Assembly: GCF_032302195.1 (NCBI RefSeq)
Contig: NZ_CP135275.1
Span: forward strand, 5,524,001 to 5,588,000
Length of the DNA: 64,000 nt
DNA from: Paenibacillus sp. MMS20-IR301
GTDB taxonomy: Bacteria > Bacillota > Bacilli > Paenibacillales > Paenibacillaceae
Direction of reading: 5' to 3'
Program-made: the position numbers and the translations under genes
The notes under the pieces: model-generated
Databases searched by the model: none
The model's input: the letters and a program-made list of their open reading frames with translations, nothing else
Told to the model about the DNA's origin: nothing
In this document: positions 1-9,339 of the stretch, one piece after another
Position numbering within the stretch: the first letter of the stretch is position 1
How the letters are laid out: every line of letters starts with the position of its first letter

Positions 1-1296
1 AATACCTCCGGCCGTATTATCATTGTCTGCCAATTTTATATAAGACTTCATCCCGATATGTCCGTGTCCCGTACCGCCGGAAGCATCAAACACCGTGAAT
101 ACCTGTGCCCTGCTCTCTCTATTCAAGCCATGCTCCTCAACCCACCCTGCCAAAACCGCTTCCTCACCTCTGCGGTTCCCCTGACTGGTTCCTTCCAGCA
201 CAGCATATAAACCTCCGGGAACCTCCAGCACCGAAATGCTGCCGTCATCCGGAACATACCGGTGCTCATGAAGCACGATTCCGCAGGTGCAGCAGTCATG
301 CCCGCCTGAAACATAATATTCCTTCTGTGTCTCCAGCAGATAGGGGTATTGCTTCGCCAGAAACTCCGTTAACACCTCGGCTGCCGCTTTCTCTGCATGA
401 CTACCGCGCTGCGCCGCAATGAGAAAAAGCCGGTCCGGGCAGGTCTGTATGGAGATAGCCGGGTAATCCGCACTAAGCCTGATGGGAAGATGCAGAACAA
501 GCCTCCGGATCTTGCCTTTTCTGAGCACATAGGCTTCGAAATAAGGCAGGTTCTCCTGTTCGAACATGCTGATCTTCATCCAATGGCTGTACAAATAATT
601 CCACGCCTGATTAATGTCTGCCTCCGCATTGTTCACAATAGTTGTAGCATATAGCTGCTCTACCGGCGGTGTTATTCGATGAATGGCCAGCCCCTGGGAG
701 CCGCGGACCCGCTCCAGGGTCTCCCTGCAATACTCCACCTGCAGTTCATAGCAAAACCGCTTGCCCGCCTGCTTCTCATTCCGGCCAAGCAGCAAGCCGT
801 TATATTGCGGGAGTATGGAGAGCAGGGCCTGAACGGCCCGGTCTTCTATTCCCGCCAGCTGATTGCCGAAATAATGGACAGCTATCATGGAGGGGATCCG
901 CACCGTCTTCACTTCGACCTGCATCGGCATTGCAGTGTTAAAGACAGGGAAATAATAATGGACCGTGCCCGCTTTGTAGGCCGTGGGTGTCATGTTCAAT
1001 AAGGCCTTTACCGTTCTGCAAAAGGCAGCCTGTGAGCTATAGCCGCAGGCATATACGACCGATGCCGGCTCCATATCTGAATACTTTATCAAATGCAGCG
1101 CCTTAGATAACCGACGTCTGCGTATATATTCATACACCGGATGGCCTGTCAGGCTGTAGAAATCACGATAGAGCTGACGTGGAGAAACATAACATTCTCC
1201 GGCAATTTGCTCCACACTTACATCCTCTCCCAGGCGTTCTTCGATGATGGCTATTGCCTTTTTCAAATACAATTTAGTGGTTATGGCCGTCAACAC
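1..1296 (-). CDS. AraC-family regulator with two GyrI-like modules (3' end off window)
   Basis: This reading frame is open on the minus strand from a GTG at 1296 to the window edge, so the C-terminus is missing. I chose the GTG because a TAG lies 12 codons upstream, no in-frame ATG lies between, and a GAGCGGGGA-like ribosome site precedes it. Residues 10-105 form an AraC double helix-turn-helix (VEQIAGECYVSPRQL, then VVYACGYSSQAAFCR). After it come two stretches resembling GyrI-like effector-binding domains; the first contains AWNYLYSHW and FEAYVLRKG, the second VLEVPGGLYAVLEG. Such regulators usually bind small hydrophobic or cationic ligands. The HTH is N-terminal, as in Rob/SoxS-like GyrI fusions. 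The ligand is unknown. It lies 103 bp downstream of alkA on the same strand and may share its transcript. Confidence 0.85.
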   Translation of the reverse strand, partial: MLTAITTKLYLKKAIAIIEERLGEDVSVEQIAGECYVSPRQLYRDFYSLTGHPVYEYIRRRRLSKALHLIKYSDMEPASVVYACGYSSQAAFCRTVKALLNMTPTAYKAGTVHYYFPVFNTAMPMQVEVKTVRIPSMIAVHYFGNQLAGIEDRAVQALLSILPQYNGLLLGRNEKQAGKRFCYELQVEYCRETLERVRGSQGLAIHRITPPVEQLYATTIVNNAEADINQAWNYLYSHWMKISMFEQENLPYFEAYVLRKGKIRRLVLHLPIRLSADYPAISIQTCPDRLFLIAAQRGSHAEKAAAEVLTEFLAKQYPYLLETQKEYYVSGGHDCCTCGIVLHEHRYVPDDGSISVLEVPGGLYAVLEGTSQGNRRGEEAVLAGWVEEHGLNRESRAQVFTVFDASGGTGHGHIGMKSYIKLADNDNTAGGI

Positions 1297-1399
1297 CCAT
1301 TCCCCGCTCTCGTAAAAGCTGTATTCAGCAGACTGGAGCTATACCTGGTGGGAGCTTACCATAAGTTTACTAAGCTGTCTGTGATGGAGTGCGGAGGCC

Positions 1400-2299
1400 C
1401 TAATACAATGCCCGCCACAAATAAAAGGTGGCGTAAGCCTCCCAGCCCTGCCACGGCCGGGCCAGCTCAAGCAGCTCCGCCGGCGTAGGCTTGCGGTCCA
1501 ACCCGGTCAGGAATTTGACCACGTTCTGTAGCCCGACATCGCCTACAGGGAAGGACGAGGCATCCCGCAGGCAGCGCATGCGGACATATTGCGAGGTCCA
1601 CGGGCCGACCCCGCGGATCTCAAGCAGCCGCTGCTCGGCGGCTGCCGGGGACGGGAGCGCAAGCAGGTCTTCCCGGCTTAATTCGCCGCCGGCAATCAGC
1701 GCGGCAACCTCAAGCACTGTACACGCCTTGCTGCGGGTCAGCTGCAGCCTGCACAGCTCTTCGGCCTGCACCTCCGCGAAGACCTCCGGCCTCGGGAACT
1801 GGTAATAGGTCTGACCTTCCCGTTCCAGCGACTCCCCGTATTCTGCGGTCAGCCGCTGCTTCAGCGTATAGGCGAACGCCAGATTCACCTGCTGCCCGAG
1901 AATCGCCCAGCATAACGCTTCGAACAGATCGGGAATGCCGACGATCCGCAGTCCGTAATGCAGGCTTACGAGCGGCCGGAGCAGCGAATCAGCTTCCGCC
2001 AGCTTATAGAATGGAGCCAGATCACGGTCCAGATCGAGCCATTCCACAATATAGCGGGCCAGCCCTTCCAGCGAATCTGTTCCGGGGACAGTCCCGTGCA
2101 GCAGCGATACACTCAGCCGGTGCCCCTCAGATACAGTCAGCCGGATCAGCACCGGTTCTTCCTCCAGCCTGAACATCCGGGTAATCCCCGCTTCATCCGT
2201 GCGGAACAGGCATTCCAGCGGCGAGCGGTTCATGTATTCCAGACAGGCATTCATGTTGAAATCCTCCGGCAGCGGCAGCTCAAAAAGCAAATCGTTCAT
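1400..2299 (-). CDS. alkA: DNA-3-methyladenine glycosylase II (AlkA type)
   Basis: This enzyme excises N3-methyladenine and other alkylated bases from DNA, starting base-excision repair. The 299-residue protein has an N-terminal mixed domain and a helix-hairpin-helix/GPD fold. The hairpin LLEIRGVGPWTS lies at residues 225-236, and the catalytic aspartate is probably D254 in FPVGDVG. Length matches AlkA-type enzymes (about 280-310). The start codon lies inside the last 20 bases of the methyltransferase gene upstream, which suggests translational coupling. With adaA and adaB it forms a compact adaptive-response operon. Confidence 0.93.
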   Translation of the reverse strand: MNDLLFELPLPEDFNMNACLEYMNRSPLECLFRTDEAGITRMFRLEEEPVLIRLTVSEGHRLSVSLLHGTVPGTDSLEGLARYIVEWLDLDRDLAPFYKLAEADSLLRPLVSLHYGLRIVGIPDLFEALCWAILGQQVNLAFAYTLKQRLTAEYGESLEREGQTYYQFPRPEVFAEVQAEELCRLQLTRSKACTVLEVAALIAGGELSREDLLALPSPAAAEQRLLEIRGVGPWTSQYVRMRCLRDASSFPVGDVGLQNVVKFLTGLDRKPTPAELLELARPWQGWEAYATFYLWRALY

Positions 2300-2864
2300 G
2301 TCCCGCCGCCTTCACATGCAGAATGCCTTCCAGCTGAAGCAGCTCCTGCTTCAGCTGCAGCCCGCCCCGGTAGCCGGTCAAGGTACCATTTGTGCCGATC
2401 ACCCGGTGGCAGGGCACAATGACCGGCAGCGGGTTCTGGCCGTTGGCCGTGCCGACCGCACGCATTGCCTGCGGCCTGCCAATCCGCTCCGCCAGCTCCT
2501 TGTAGGTAGCTGTCTTACCATACGGAATGGTAAGCAGCCCCCGCCAGACCTCCTGCTGGAACGGCGTGCCCCACAGGTCGAGAGCCAGGCCGCTGAAGTC
2601 CACCGCTTCTCCGGCGAAATAACGCTGCAGCAGCGCGGTAGCTCCAAGCTGCTCAAACCTCTCTCTATCCTCCTGCAGTCTGCCGGCTGGAGCATACTGC
2701 TTCAGCCAGGCTGCGGGCAGTCTTCCTTCATCCTGCGGGTAAGTCAGGCGGATCAGCCCCTTATCACTGGCCCACAGGGTCCAGTCTTTATCCCCGAGCG
2801 TCAGGGTCTGATAATATATCGTGCTCTTGCCTTGATTCTGACTATACTTCCGGCTCTGATTCAT
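2280..2864 (-). CDS. adaB: Methylated-DNA--protein-cysteine methyltransferase
   Basis: This suicide repair protein transfers O6-methyl from guanine in DNA to its own cysteine. The active-site motif PCHRVIG is present, with the acceptor Cys at about residue 152 from the start chosen here. The RAVGTANGQNPLP segment before it is typical of Ogt/AdaB. The frame opens at 2882, but the AAGGAGG ribosome site sits between the first ATG and the third. The ATG at 2864 has the best spacing, about 8 nt. Its start overlaps the 3' end of adaA and its end overlaps alkA, so the three are co-transcribed. Function is certain; the choice of start is probable. Confidence 0.93.
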   Translation of the reverse strand: MNQSRKYSQNQGKSTIYYQTLTLGDKDWTLWASDKGLIRLTYPQDEGRLPAAWLKQYAPAGRLQEDRERFEQLGATALLQRYFAGEAVDFSGLALDLWGTPFQQEVWRGLLTIPYGKTATYKELAERIGRPQAMRAVGTANGQNPLPVIVPCHRVIGTNGTLTGYRGGLQLKQELLQLEGILHVKAAGHERFAF

Positions 2865-3435
2865 GATCATTACCTCCTTCATTATGCTTAGAACGGTATT
2901 CGGTCGGCGGCAGGCCTGTCTTCTTCGCGAACCAGGCTGCGAAGTGGGAGGGGCTGCGGAAGCCTACGGCCCGGCCGACATCTGCAATAGCGGAATCTGT
3001 CCCGGCCAGCAGCCTGCAGGCTTCACCCGCCCGCAGCTCCTCCAGTCTGGCCGCAGGCGACTGGCCGGTTACCCGCTTGTATGTCCGCTGCAGGTGAAAC
3101 GGGCTCACCTTCAGCTCTCCAGCCAGCGACTGCAGCGTCAGCTTGCGTGACAGCTGGCCTTGCATCAGGCTATCGGCCTGCGCCGCCAGCACGGCGTCCG
3201 GCCGGAGAATGCCGCCTTCGTCGGGGCGGCATCTTTTGCAGGGGCGGAAGCCTTCACGTACAGCTTCCTGCAGAGAGCCGTAGAACACCACGTTCGCTGC
3301 CTTCGGCGTTCTCGCCCGGCAGGAGGGCCGGCAGACAATATGCGTGGTCAGCACCGCTGTATAATACACACCATCATAGGTCGGCTCGCGCCGGACCACC
3401 GTGTCATAAATACGCTCAAATAATTGTTGATCCAT
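2842..3435 (-). CDS. adaA: Ada-type methylphosphotriester methyltransferase / AraC activator
   Basis: The N-terminal Ada metal-binding domain carries four zinc cysteines, C35, C39, C66 and C69 (CRPSC and CKRC motifs). In the family the first Cys accepts methyl groups from DNA phosphotriesters. An AraC-type HTH follows at about residues 95-185. Self-methylation converts AdaA into the activator of its own operon in Bacillus. The O6-guanine methyltransferase is on a separate gene, as in the split adaA/adaB arrangement of Bacillus. It is the first gene of adaA-adaB-alkA, and GAGGTG precedes the ATG at a good distance. Autoregulation is inferred from the family; I could not identify an ada box. 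Confidence 0.93.
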   Translation of the reverse strand: MDQQLFERIYDTVVRREPTYDGVYYTAVLTTHIVCRPSCRARTPKAANVVFYGSLQEAVREGFRPCKRCRPDEGGILRPDAVLAAQADSLMQGQLSRKLTLQSLAGELKVSPFHLQRTYKRVTGQSPAARLEELRAGEACRLLAGTDSAIADVGRAVGFRSPSHFAAWFAKKTGLPPTEYRSKHNEGGNDHESEPEV

Positions 3436-3697
3436 TCCAGCATCACCTCATACCGCCAGTATAAACGATTACTTTCGGCTTATGCAGCATACCGGAACAG
3501 GAGAGCAAGATTACGACAGTGGATTATTCTGCAGCAGAGCCGGGTACCACTCCTTCCTCACTCTCCCGGCACCTTACCGGCCGGAACCGCTCCTCCAGAA
3601 TCCGCAATCCTGTTTTTCAACCGGACAGCCTGATTTATGACAAAATTAACACCCATAATCTGGAGGATCATGTTAATATCTCACCATAAACCATTTA

Positions 3698-3714
3698 ACC
3701 GACAGACAGTCGGT
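3698..3714. promoter_or_regulatory. Palindromic operator of the TetR-controlled efflux operon
   Basis: ACCGAC-N5-GTCGGT is a perfect 6-bp inverted repeat 29 bp before the tetR start, followed by an extra CGGT half-unit. Palindromes of this composition are usual for QacR/TetR-type repressors. It probably binds the TetR protein encoded immediately downstream. Confidence 0.7.
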
Positions 3715-3743
3715 CGGTAAGCTAATCACAGGGAGAATCAACC

Positions 3744-4403
3744 ATGAGAATTGTCAAAGAAGCCGAAGCCCGCAGAAATGAAATCCTGGATGCCGCACAG
3801 GAGCTGTTCGGCCGGAAGGGCTTCGACGGTACCAGCACGGGCGATATTCTGGCTAAGGTCGGGATTGCCCGGGGAACGCTCTACTATCACTTCAAATCAA
3901 AGGAGGATATTATGAATGCGTTAATTGAGCGGTACAGCGCAAGTATTCTGGGCGCCGCGCAGGACATTGCCCGGGACACCAGCATCCCCGTCCTCGAGCG
4001 GATTCTCCGCGTTATCATGGCATTGAACATCAGCAGCGGAGACGACAGCGGCAGCAGCAAGGAAATTATGGAGCATATCCATAAGCCGCAGAACGCATTG
4101 ATGCACCAGAAGATCCAGAAGGTCATTATTAGCGGAGTTCCGCCGGTTCTGGCAGACATCATCCGTGAAGGCATCCGGCAAGGAATATTCAATACGCCTT
4201 ATCCGTATGAATGCATGGAGATGATCGTGATTTATGCGAATACGATTTTTGACGGGGATCTGGTTGAACTGACGGAAGAGGCGAGGATGTCGCGTGTAAT
4301 CGCGTTTATCTCCAATGCAGAGCGGCTGCTCGGTGCTGAGCAAGGAAGCCTGATAAGTGTGATGCAGATGTTCGGCAGCGGGGCCGGGGCCGGCCATGAC
4401 TAA
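3744..4403 (+). CDS. TetR-family transcriptional regulator
   Basis: Residues 10-56 form the TetR DNA-binding domain (ILDAAQELFGRKGFDGTSTG, then GIARGTLYYHFKSKEDI). The remaining 160 residues are a helical ligand/dimer domain with no assignable ligand. The ATG has GGGAGA upstream. It is first in a four-gene operon with an MFS and an ABC exporter, and the MFS start overlaps its stop (ATGACTAA). An operator-like palindrome just upstream suggests autorepression relieved by a toxic or hydrophobic compound. Length, 219 aa, is normal. Confidence 0.92.
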   Translation: MRIVKEAEARRNEILDAAQELFGRKGFDGTSTGDILAKVGIARGTLYYHFKSKEDIMNALIERYSASILGAAQDIARDTSIPVLERILRVIMALNISSGDDSGSSKEIMEHIHKPQNALMHQKIQKVIISGVPPVLADIIREGIRQGIFNTPYPYECMEMIVIYANTIFDGDLVELTEEARMSRVIAFISNAERLLGAEQGSLISVMQMFGSGAGAGHD

Positions 4404-5694
4404 TCCGCAGAAGGCATTCCATAAGTTTCTGCTGCTGTGGTCGGGGCAGTTCATTTCTGCCATCGGCAGCGGTCTCACCGCGTTCGGTCTGGGGGTGTAT
4501 GTGTTTCAGCAGACCGGCAAAGCTTCAGCGATGGCTCTTGTCACCCTGCTGGCCTTCATGCCTTCGCTTCTTCTGAGTCCCGTAGCCGGAGTACTCGCCG
4601 ACCGTTATGACCGCAGGCTGCTCATGATGCTGGGCGACGGCCTGTCCGCGACAGGACTGCTGTTCATCCTGGTCTGCCTCCTCCGCGGAGAAGCAGGGCT
4701 GTGGCAGATTTGTGCCGGAGTGACTATAAGCTCTGTATTCTCCTCTCTGCTTGATCCGGCGTACAAAGCTACGGTGACTGATCTGCTGGCCGAGGAGCAG
4801 TACACGAAGGCAAGCGGCTTTGTTCAGGTGGCCGGCTCAGCCAAATATCTGATTTCACCTGTCGTTGCAGGATTTCTGCTGCTGGTGTGGGATGTCAGGC
4901 TGCTGCTGATCATCGACATCTGCACTTTCGGGGTCACCGTGACCTCCACGCTCGCGGTTCGCAGGGGCCTGTCCTCCAAGCCGAAGGAAGCGGCACCCTC
5001 CTTCATCCGGGAATTCCAGGAAGGCTGGCGTGCACTTTCGGCCAGCAGAGGGGTGCTGGTACTGGTGGTCACAACATCGGTAATGACTTTTTTTCTCGGG
5101 ATCATAGAGACTCTATCCATGCCAATGATCCTTACTTTTGCAGACAGCGCTGCGCTAGGCACACTGGAGACCGTCATCGCTTCAGGGATGCTGGCATCAA
5201 GTGTCGTTATAGGCTTGCTGCCGATTAAACGGGGCTTTGTGCGCATTCTGTCAGTTTCCCTTTTTTGCCAGGGCCTGTTCATGATGGTATTCGGACTGCG
5301 TGAAAACATGCTCCTGCTGGGCCTTTCGGGCTTCCTCTTCTTCGCCATGCTGCCGTTCACCAACACCTCCCTCGATTATCTGGTCCGCACCAATATAGAT
5401 AATTCTGTGCAAGGCCGGGTCTGGTCCCTGATCGGTCTGGTCTCCCAGCTTGGTTTTGTTGCTGCTTACACCCTGGCCGGTGTGCTGGCTGATTATGTGT
5501 TCACTCCCTTACTTGTTGCAGGCGGATCCCTCGCGGGCAGTGTGGGCAGGGTCATTGGTACAGGGGATGGACGGGGGATGGGACTGCTCATTATCATCGC
5601 CGGATCGCTGCTTAGCGGAGCCTCGGTTGTACTGTATAACCTGAAATCAATCAAACAGCTTGAGAACAGGGGTGACTTATGTACTTCAGACTGA
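4396..5694 (+). CDS. MFS efflux transporter
   Basis: This 432-residue membrane protein has about twelve hydrophobic segments. It carries the MFS loop 2-3 signature as VAGVLADRYDRRLLM near residues 65-80. It resembles the MFS_3 / enterobactin-exporter-like group of Gram-positive drug or lipid exporters. Its ATG overlaps the tetR stop and its last 16 bases overlap the ABC permease gene, so translation is coupled on both sides. Substrate is not predictable; TetR control points to export of an inducing compound. Confidence 0.9.
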   Translation: MTNPQKAFHKFLLLWSGQFISAIGSGLTAFGLGVYVFQQTGKASAMALVTLLAFMPSLLLSPVAGVLADRYDRRLLMMLGDGLSATGLLFILVCLLRGEAGLWQICAGVTISSVFSSLLDPAYKATVTDLLAEEQYTKASGFVQVAGSAKYLISPVVAGFLLLVWDVRLLLIIDICTFGVTVTSTLAVRRGLSSKPKEAAPSFIREFQEGWRALSASRGVLVLVVTTSVMTFFLGIIETLSMPMILTFADSAALGTLETVIASGMLASSVVIGLLPIKRGFVRILSVSLFCQGLFMMVFGLRENMLLLGLSGFLFFAMLPFTNTSLDYLVRTNIDNSVQGRVWSLIGLVSQLGFVAAYTLAGVLADYVFTPLLVAGGSLAGSVGRVIGTGDGRGMGLLIIIAGSLLSGASVVLYNLKSIKQLENRGDLCTSD

Positions 5695-7994
5695 TCCGGA
5701 ATGAGCTCGGTGCAAGCAAGCTGATTACCTTGACTACTACGATATTCATCGCTGCCGCGGCTATGCTGGTATCGCTGTCCGCCATCCTTGTCGTCAATCT
5801 TACAGGGGCAATTGATAACCTCATGACAGAGGCGCGGACACCACATTTCATGCAGATGCATTCCGGTAAGCTCGATACGGCGCGTTTTACGGCTTTTGCG
5901 GAGCAGAATGATAAGATTGCTGACTTTCAGGTGCTTGATTTCCTTAATATTGAAGGTTCACGGATTGTGATTAACGGGAAGACGCTGGCAGGCAGCGTTC
6001 AGGATAACGGCTTCAGCATGCAGAGCGGGAAGTTTGACTATCTGCTTGATTTTGACGGAAAAATTGTAACCCCGGCGGACGGGCAGCTGTATGCTCCGGT
6101 AGCCTATATGAAGGACGGGACGGCCAGGACAGGCGACACTGCGGTGGTAGACGGCAAAACGTTCACTATCGCAGGTTTCGTTCGTGATTCCCAGATGAAT
6201 TCACTGCTCGCCTCCTCCAAAAGATTCCTCGTGAGCGCAGGGGATTACGCTGCCATACAGCACTCCGGAAGTACTGAATACCTGATAGAGTTCAGGCTCA
6301 AGGACTACTCCATGATCGGCGCCTTTACTGATGAGTACACCGCAGCCGGACTTGAGGCCAACGGGCCTACGCTGACTTACCCCCTGTTCCGGATGCTGAA
6401 TGCCATTTCCGACGGGCTGATGATTGCGGTTATTCTGCTGGTTAGCGTGCTGGTGGTTGCTATTGCCCTATTGTGCATACGCTTTACGCTTCTGGCGGCC
6501 ATCGAGAGCGATTACCGGGAGATTGGCGTGATGAAGGCTGTCGGCATGCGGGTCTCTGATCTGAAGAAGCTCTATCTGGCAAAATACACCGTAATAGCAG
6601 CTGCAGGCTGTACTCTCGGCTATGGAATCTCTCTCGCGTTCAAAGATCTGCTGCTGAACAACATCCGGTTATCCTGGGGCGAAAGCACGCATGTTTATCT
6701 CCCGCTGCTCGTTGGCATAACCGGAGTACTGCTTATTTTCCTTGCCGTTACCGCTTATGTAAGCCGGGTGCTGAGACGCTTCCGGTCCATCTCTGCCGCC
6801 GATGCTGTCCGTTTCGGGACTCCGCAGGAGAAAGCCGCAGGAGCCAAGGTTCTTCCCCTGAGCGGAACCAGGCTGCTGGACACGAATCTGTTCCTCGGCA
6901 TCAAGGATGTTCTGGCCCGCAAACGCCTGTATGGGACAATGCTGGCCGTGCTGGTCATCTCCACCTTCATTATTATCGTTCCGCTGAACCTGTATCACAC
7001 GATATCTTCGCCGGGCTTCATCACTTATATGGGTATAGGACGCACTGATTTGCGCCTTGATTTGCAGCAGACCGGCAACATCCCCGGGAAGGCAGCGGAC
7101 ATTGCCAAGACCATGCAGGAAGACCGGGATATAGCGAAATACACCGTACTTACGACAAAAAGCTTCCCGCTAACCGCTGACGGGTCTATGAAGCGGCTGA
7201 AGGTGGAACTTGGCGACCACTCGGTATTCCCGGTAGCCTATTCCTCCGGCCGGGCGCCTGCCGCAGAGGATGAGATCGCCCTTTCGGCAATGAATGCCGG
7301 GGAGCTGGGCCTGCAGGCTCAAGATACCCTGACGCTGACCGTCAACAGGCAGAAGAGAGCCCTCACGGTAAGCGGAATCTACTCTGACATTACCAATGGC
7401 GGCAAGACGGCTAAAGCTGTTTTCACCGATAACGCTGCGGATACCATGTGGTCTGTTATTTTTGCCCAGCTCACCGATCCGTCCCTTGTCAGCGGTAAAG
7501 TGCATGAATATGCGTACAGCTTCAACTACGCCAAGGTTTCGGATATCAATGAATATATTACGCAGACCTTCGGCACCACTATAAACTCTGTCAAAGCGGC
7601 CTCCCGGATGGCCATGATTGTGCTGCTGGCGGTCAATATACTGGTCACCCTGTTGTTTATGAACCTGCTGATTGCCAAGGACCGCTACTCCATTGCCGTC
7701 ATGAAAGCCTGCGGCTTCACCAATGCCGATTTGCGGACCCAGTATTTCGCACGCTCCCTCTTTGTACTCCTGATAAGTATCGTTCTGGGCACGATTCTCG
7801 CGAATACCCTCGGAGAGCTGCTTGCAGGCGCGCTTATTGCTTCTTTCGGTGCAGCCTCATTCACATTCATTGTTCATCCGCTGTCAGCTTATGTGCTGTG
7901 TCCGCTCATGATCTCAGGCTCAGTGCTCATTGCCACGCTGACAGGCACCTCAGGAGCAGGACGAATTCAAATATCTGAGAATATTAAGGAGTAG
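5679..7994 (+). CDS. ABC transporter permease with two FtsX domains
   Basis: This 771-residue permease has an N-terminal transmembrane anchor (residues about 15-40) and a large extracytoplasmic segment. The first FtsX domain lies at about 245-370 and contains REIGVMKAVGMR. A second transmembrane/extracellular unit follows, then the second FtsX domain at about 645-765 (IAVMKACGF). This is the MacB/BceB-like layout that moves substrates by mechanotransmission rather than through a classical pore. It pairs with the ATPase encoded 8 bp downstream. The four-gene operon suggests two-layered export of one compound class. Confidence 0.9.
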   Translation: MYFRLIRNELGASKLITLTTTIFIAAAAMLVSLSAILVVNLTGAIDNLMTEARTPHFMQMHSGKLDTARFTAFAEQNDKIADFQVLDFLNIEGSRIVINGKTLAGSVQDNGFSMQSGKFDYLLDFDGKIVTPADGQLYAPVAYMKDGTARTGDTAVVDGKTFTIAGFVRDSQMNSLLASSKRFLVSAGDYAAIQHSGSTEYLIEFRLKDYSMIGAFTDEYTAAGLEANGPTLTYPLFRMLNAISDGLMIAVILLVSVLVVAIALLCIRFTLLAAIESDYREIGVMKAVGMRVSDLKKLYLAKYTVIAAAGCTLGYGISLAFKDLLLNNIRLSWGESTHVYLPLLVGITGVLLIFLAVTAYVSRVLRRFRSISAADAVRFGTPQEKAAGAKVLPLSGTRLLDTNLFLGIKDVLARKRLYGTMLAVLVISTFIIIVPLNLYHTISSPGFITYMGIGRTDLRLDLQQTGNIPGKAADIAKTMQEDRDIAKYTVLTTKSFPLTADGSMKRLKVELGDHSVFPVAYSSGRAPAAEDEIALSAMNAGELGLQAQDTLTLTVNRQKRALTVSGIYSDITNGGKTAKAVFTDNAADTMWSVIFAQLTDPSLVSGKVHEYAYSFNYAKVSDINEYITQTFGTTINSVKAASRMAMIVLLAVNILVTLLFMNLLIAKDRYSIAVMKACGFTNADLRTQYFARSLFVLLISIVLGTILANTLGELLAGALIASFGAASFTFIVHPLSAYVLCPLMISGSVLIATLTGTSGAGRIQISENIKE

Positions 7995-8002
7995 ATTACG
8001 CG

Positions 8003-8767
8003 ATGACGACGAAGACGCTGATTAGCGGAACTAATATAGTGAAGCAGTACGGCCAGGGCGGTGAACTGCGTAATGTGCTTGACGGCGTGTCCGTGGCAAT
8101 CGGTGAAGGTGAATTCGTATCCGTGATGGGTCCGTCAGGCTCAGGGAAATCGACACTGCTGTTCGCAATGAGCGGCATGGACAGGATTAACGGCGGGCAG
8201 GTTGCTTTTGAAGGCAGGGATTTATCGGCACTCAAGGAGGATGAGCTGGCCGATCTGCGCCGGACCCGGATGGGCTTTGTGTTCCAGCAGCCGACGCTGC
8301 TGAGGAACCTGAGTATTCTGGATAATATCATTCTCCCGTCGCTGCGGGATAACCGGAAACAGGTGAAGTCCATCACGGCCAAAGCCGTTACGCTTATGGC
8401 CCAAACCGGCATCGAGGGGCTGGAGAAACGGAAGATTACCGGAGTCTCGGGCGGACAGCTGCAGCGGGCAGGCATCTGCCGTGCGCTAATGAACAATCCG
8501 CAGATTATATTTGGGGATGAGCCGACCGGCGCGCTTAACCTCCAGGCTGCCCAGGACATTATGGACCTCTTCGCCCGTATTAATGCGGAAGGTACAGCGG
8601 TTATGCTGGTCACTCATGATGCTAATATTGCCGTCAGGACAGAGCGCATCCTGTTTATGCGTGACGGCCGGATTGTAAGCGAGCTGCGGCTGCCGGAATA
8701 CACCGGAGCAGATACGGAGGGACGGATGAATAAGATTACGGCCAGGCTGCGGGAGCTGGGGATATAG
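8003..8767 (+). CDS. ABC transporter ATP-binding protein (MacB/LolD type)
   Basis: The ATPase subunit for the preceding FtsX permease. Walker A is GPSGSGKST near residue 43, the signature is VSGGQLQRA, Walker B is IIFGDEPTGAL, and the switch histidine is in VTHD. The ribosome site AAGGAG overlaps the permease stop region. Length (254 aa) is slightly longer than LolD because of a C-terminal tail after the H-loop. Energy coupling for export is established for the family; the cargo is unknown. Confidence 0.93.
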   Translation: MTTKTLISGTNIVKQYGQGGELRNVLDGVSVAIGEGEFVSVMGPSGSGKSTLLFAMSGMDRINGGQVAFEGRDLSALKEDELADLRRTRMGFVFQQPTLLRNLSILDNIILPSLRDNRKQVKSITAKAVTLMAQTGIEGLEKRKITGVSGGQLQRAGICRALMNNPQIIFGDEPTGALNLQAAQDIMDLFARINAEGTAVMLVTHDANIAVRTERILFMRDGRIVSELRLPEYTGADTEGRMNKITARLRELGI

Positions 8768-8853
8768 TGTTTGGGATTACTGGATTATGTAGCCTGATTT
8801 ATATATATTGGTGAAAAAGATAAATTCCGGCGGTGAACAAGGAGGATATACGT

Positions 8854-9249
8854 ATGATGCATTTAGGAGCACGGAATATTAGTGTAATTACATTATTTGC
8901 CGAGGATCTGCCAGGCACAATGACGTTCTATTAGGAGGTCTTCAGCCTTACACCGGTATATACCGATGAGGTATCAGCTGTCTATAATTTCGGCAACATG
9001 AGCATCAATCTGCTGCAAGTATCCGAAGCCCCCGGGCTTATTACCCCTGCAGCAGTCGCCAGCCGCGAGTCCGGTTCACGGTTTCAATTCACGATCCGCG
9101 TAGAGGATGTGGATGCGGTCTGCAATGAGTTAAGTTTACGCGGTGTAAGTCTGCTGAACGGACCGATGAACCGCCCCTGGGGCATCCGTACGGCCAGCTT
9201 CGCGGACCCTGCCGGCCATATTTGGGAAATTGCGCAGGAGCTGGATTAG
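8854..9249 (+). pseudogene. VOC-family (glyoxalase/bleomycin-resistance-like) gene with internal amber codon
   Basis: A good AAGGAGG site precedes the ATG. The frame reads through 131 codons except for one TAG at 8932-8934, codon 27. At this place relatives normally have an amino acid between FY and EVF (Lys or Gln would be one base away). Downstream the frame stays intact to a natural stop, with VOC features such as FTIRVEDVDAV and FADPAGHIWEIAQ. A shortened protein could start at ATG 8998, but it would lack the first beta-alpha-beta unit and a metal ligand. A recent nonsense mutation or a base-call error is more likely than recoding. Confidence 0.75.
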
Positions 9250-9339
9250 CTTAGAATCTGCATAGACAACTCAAAGCATTCCCGGTCAGGAACCGCTCTG
9301 CCGGTTCCCCTACAATGAATTATGAAAGGAGATGACGTT

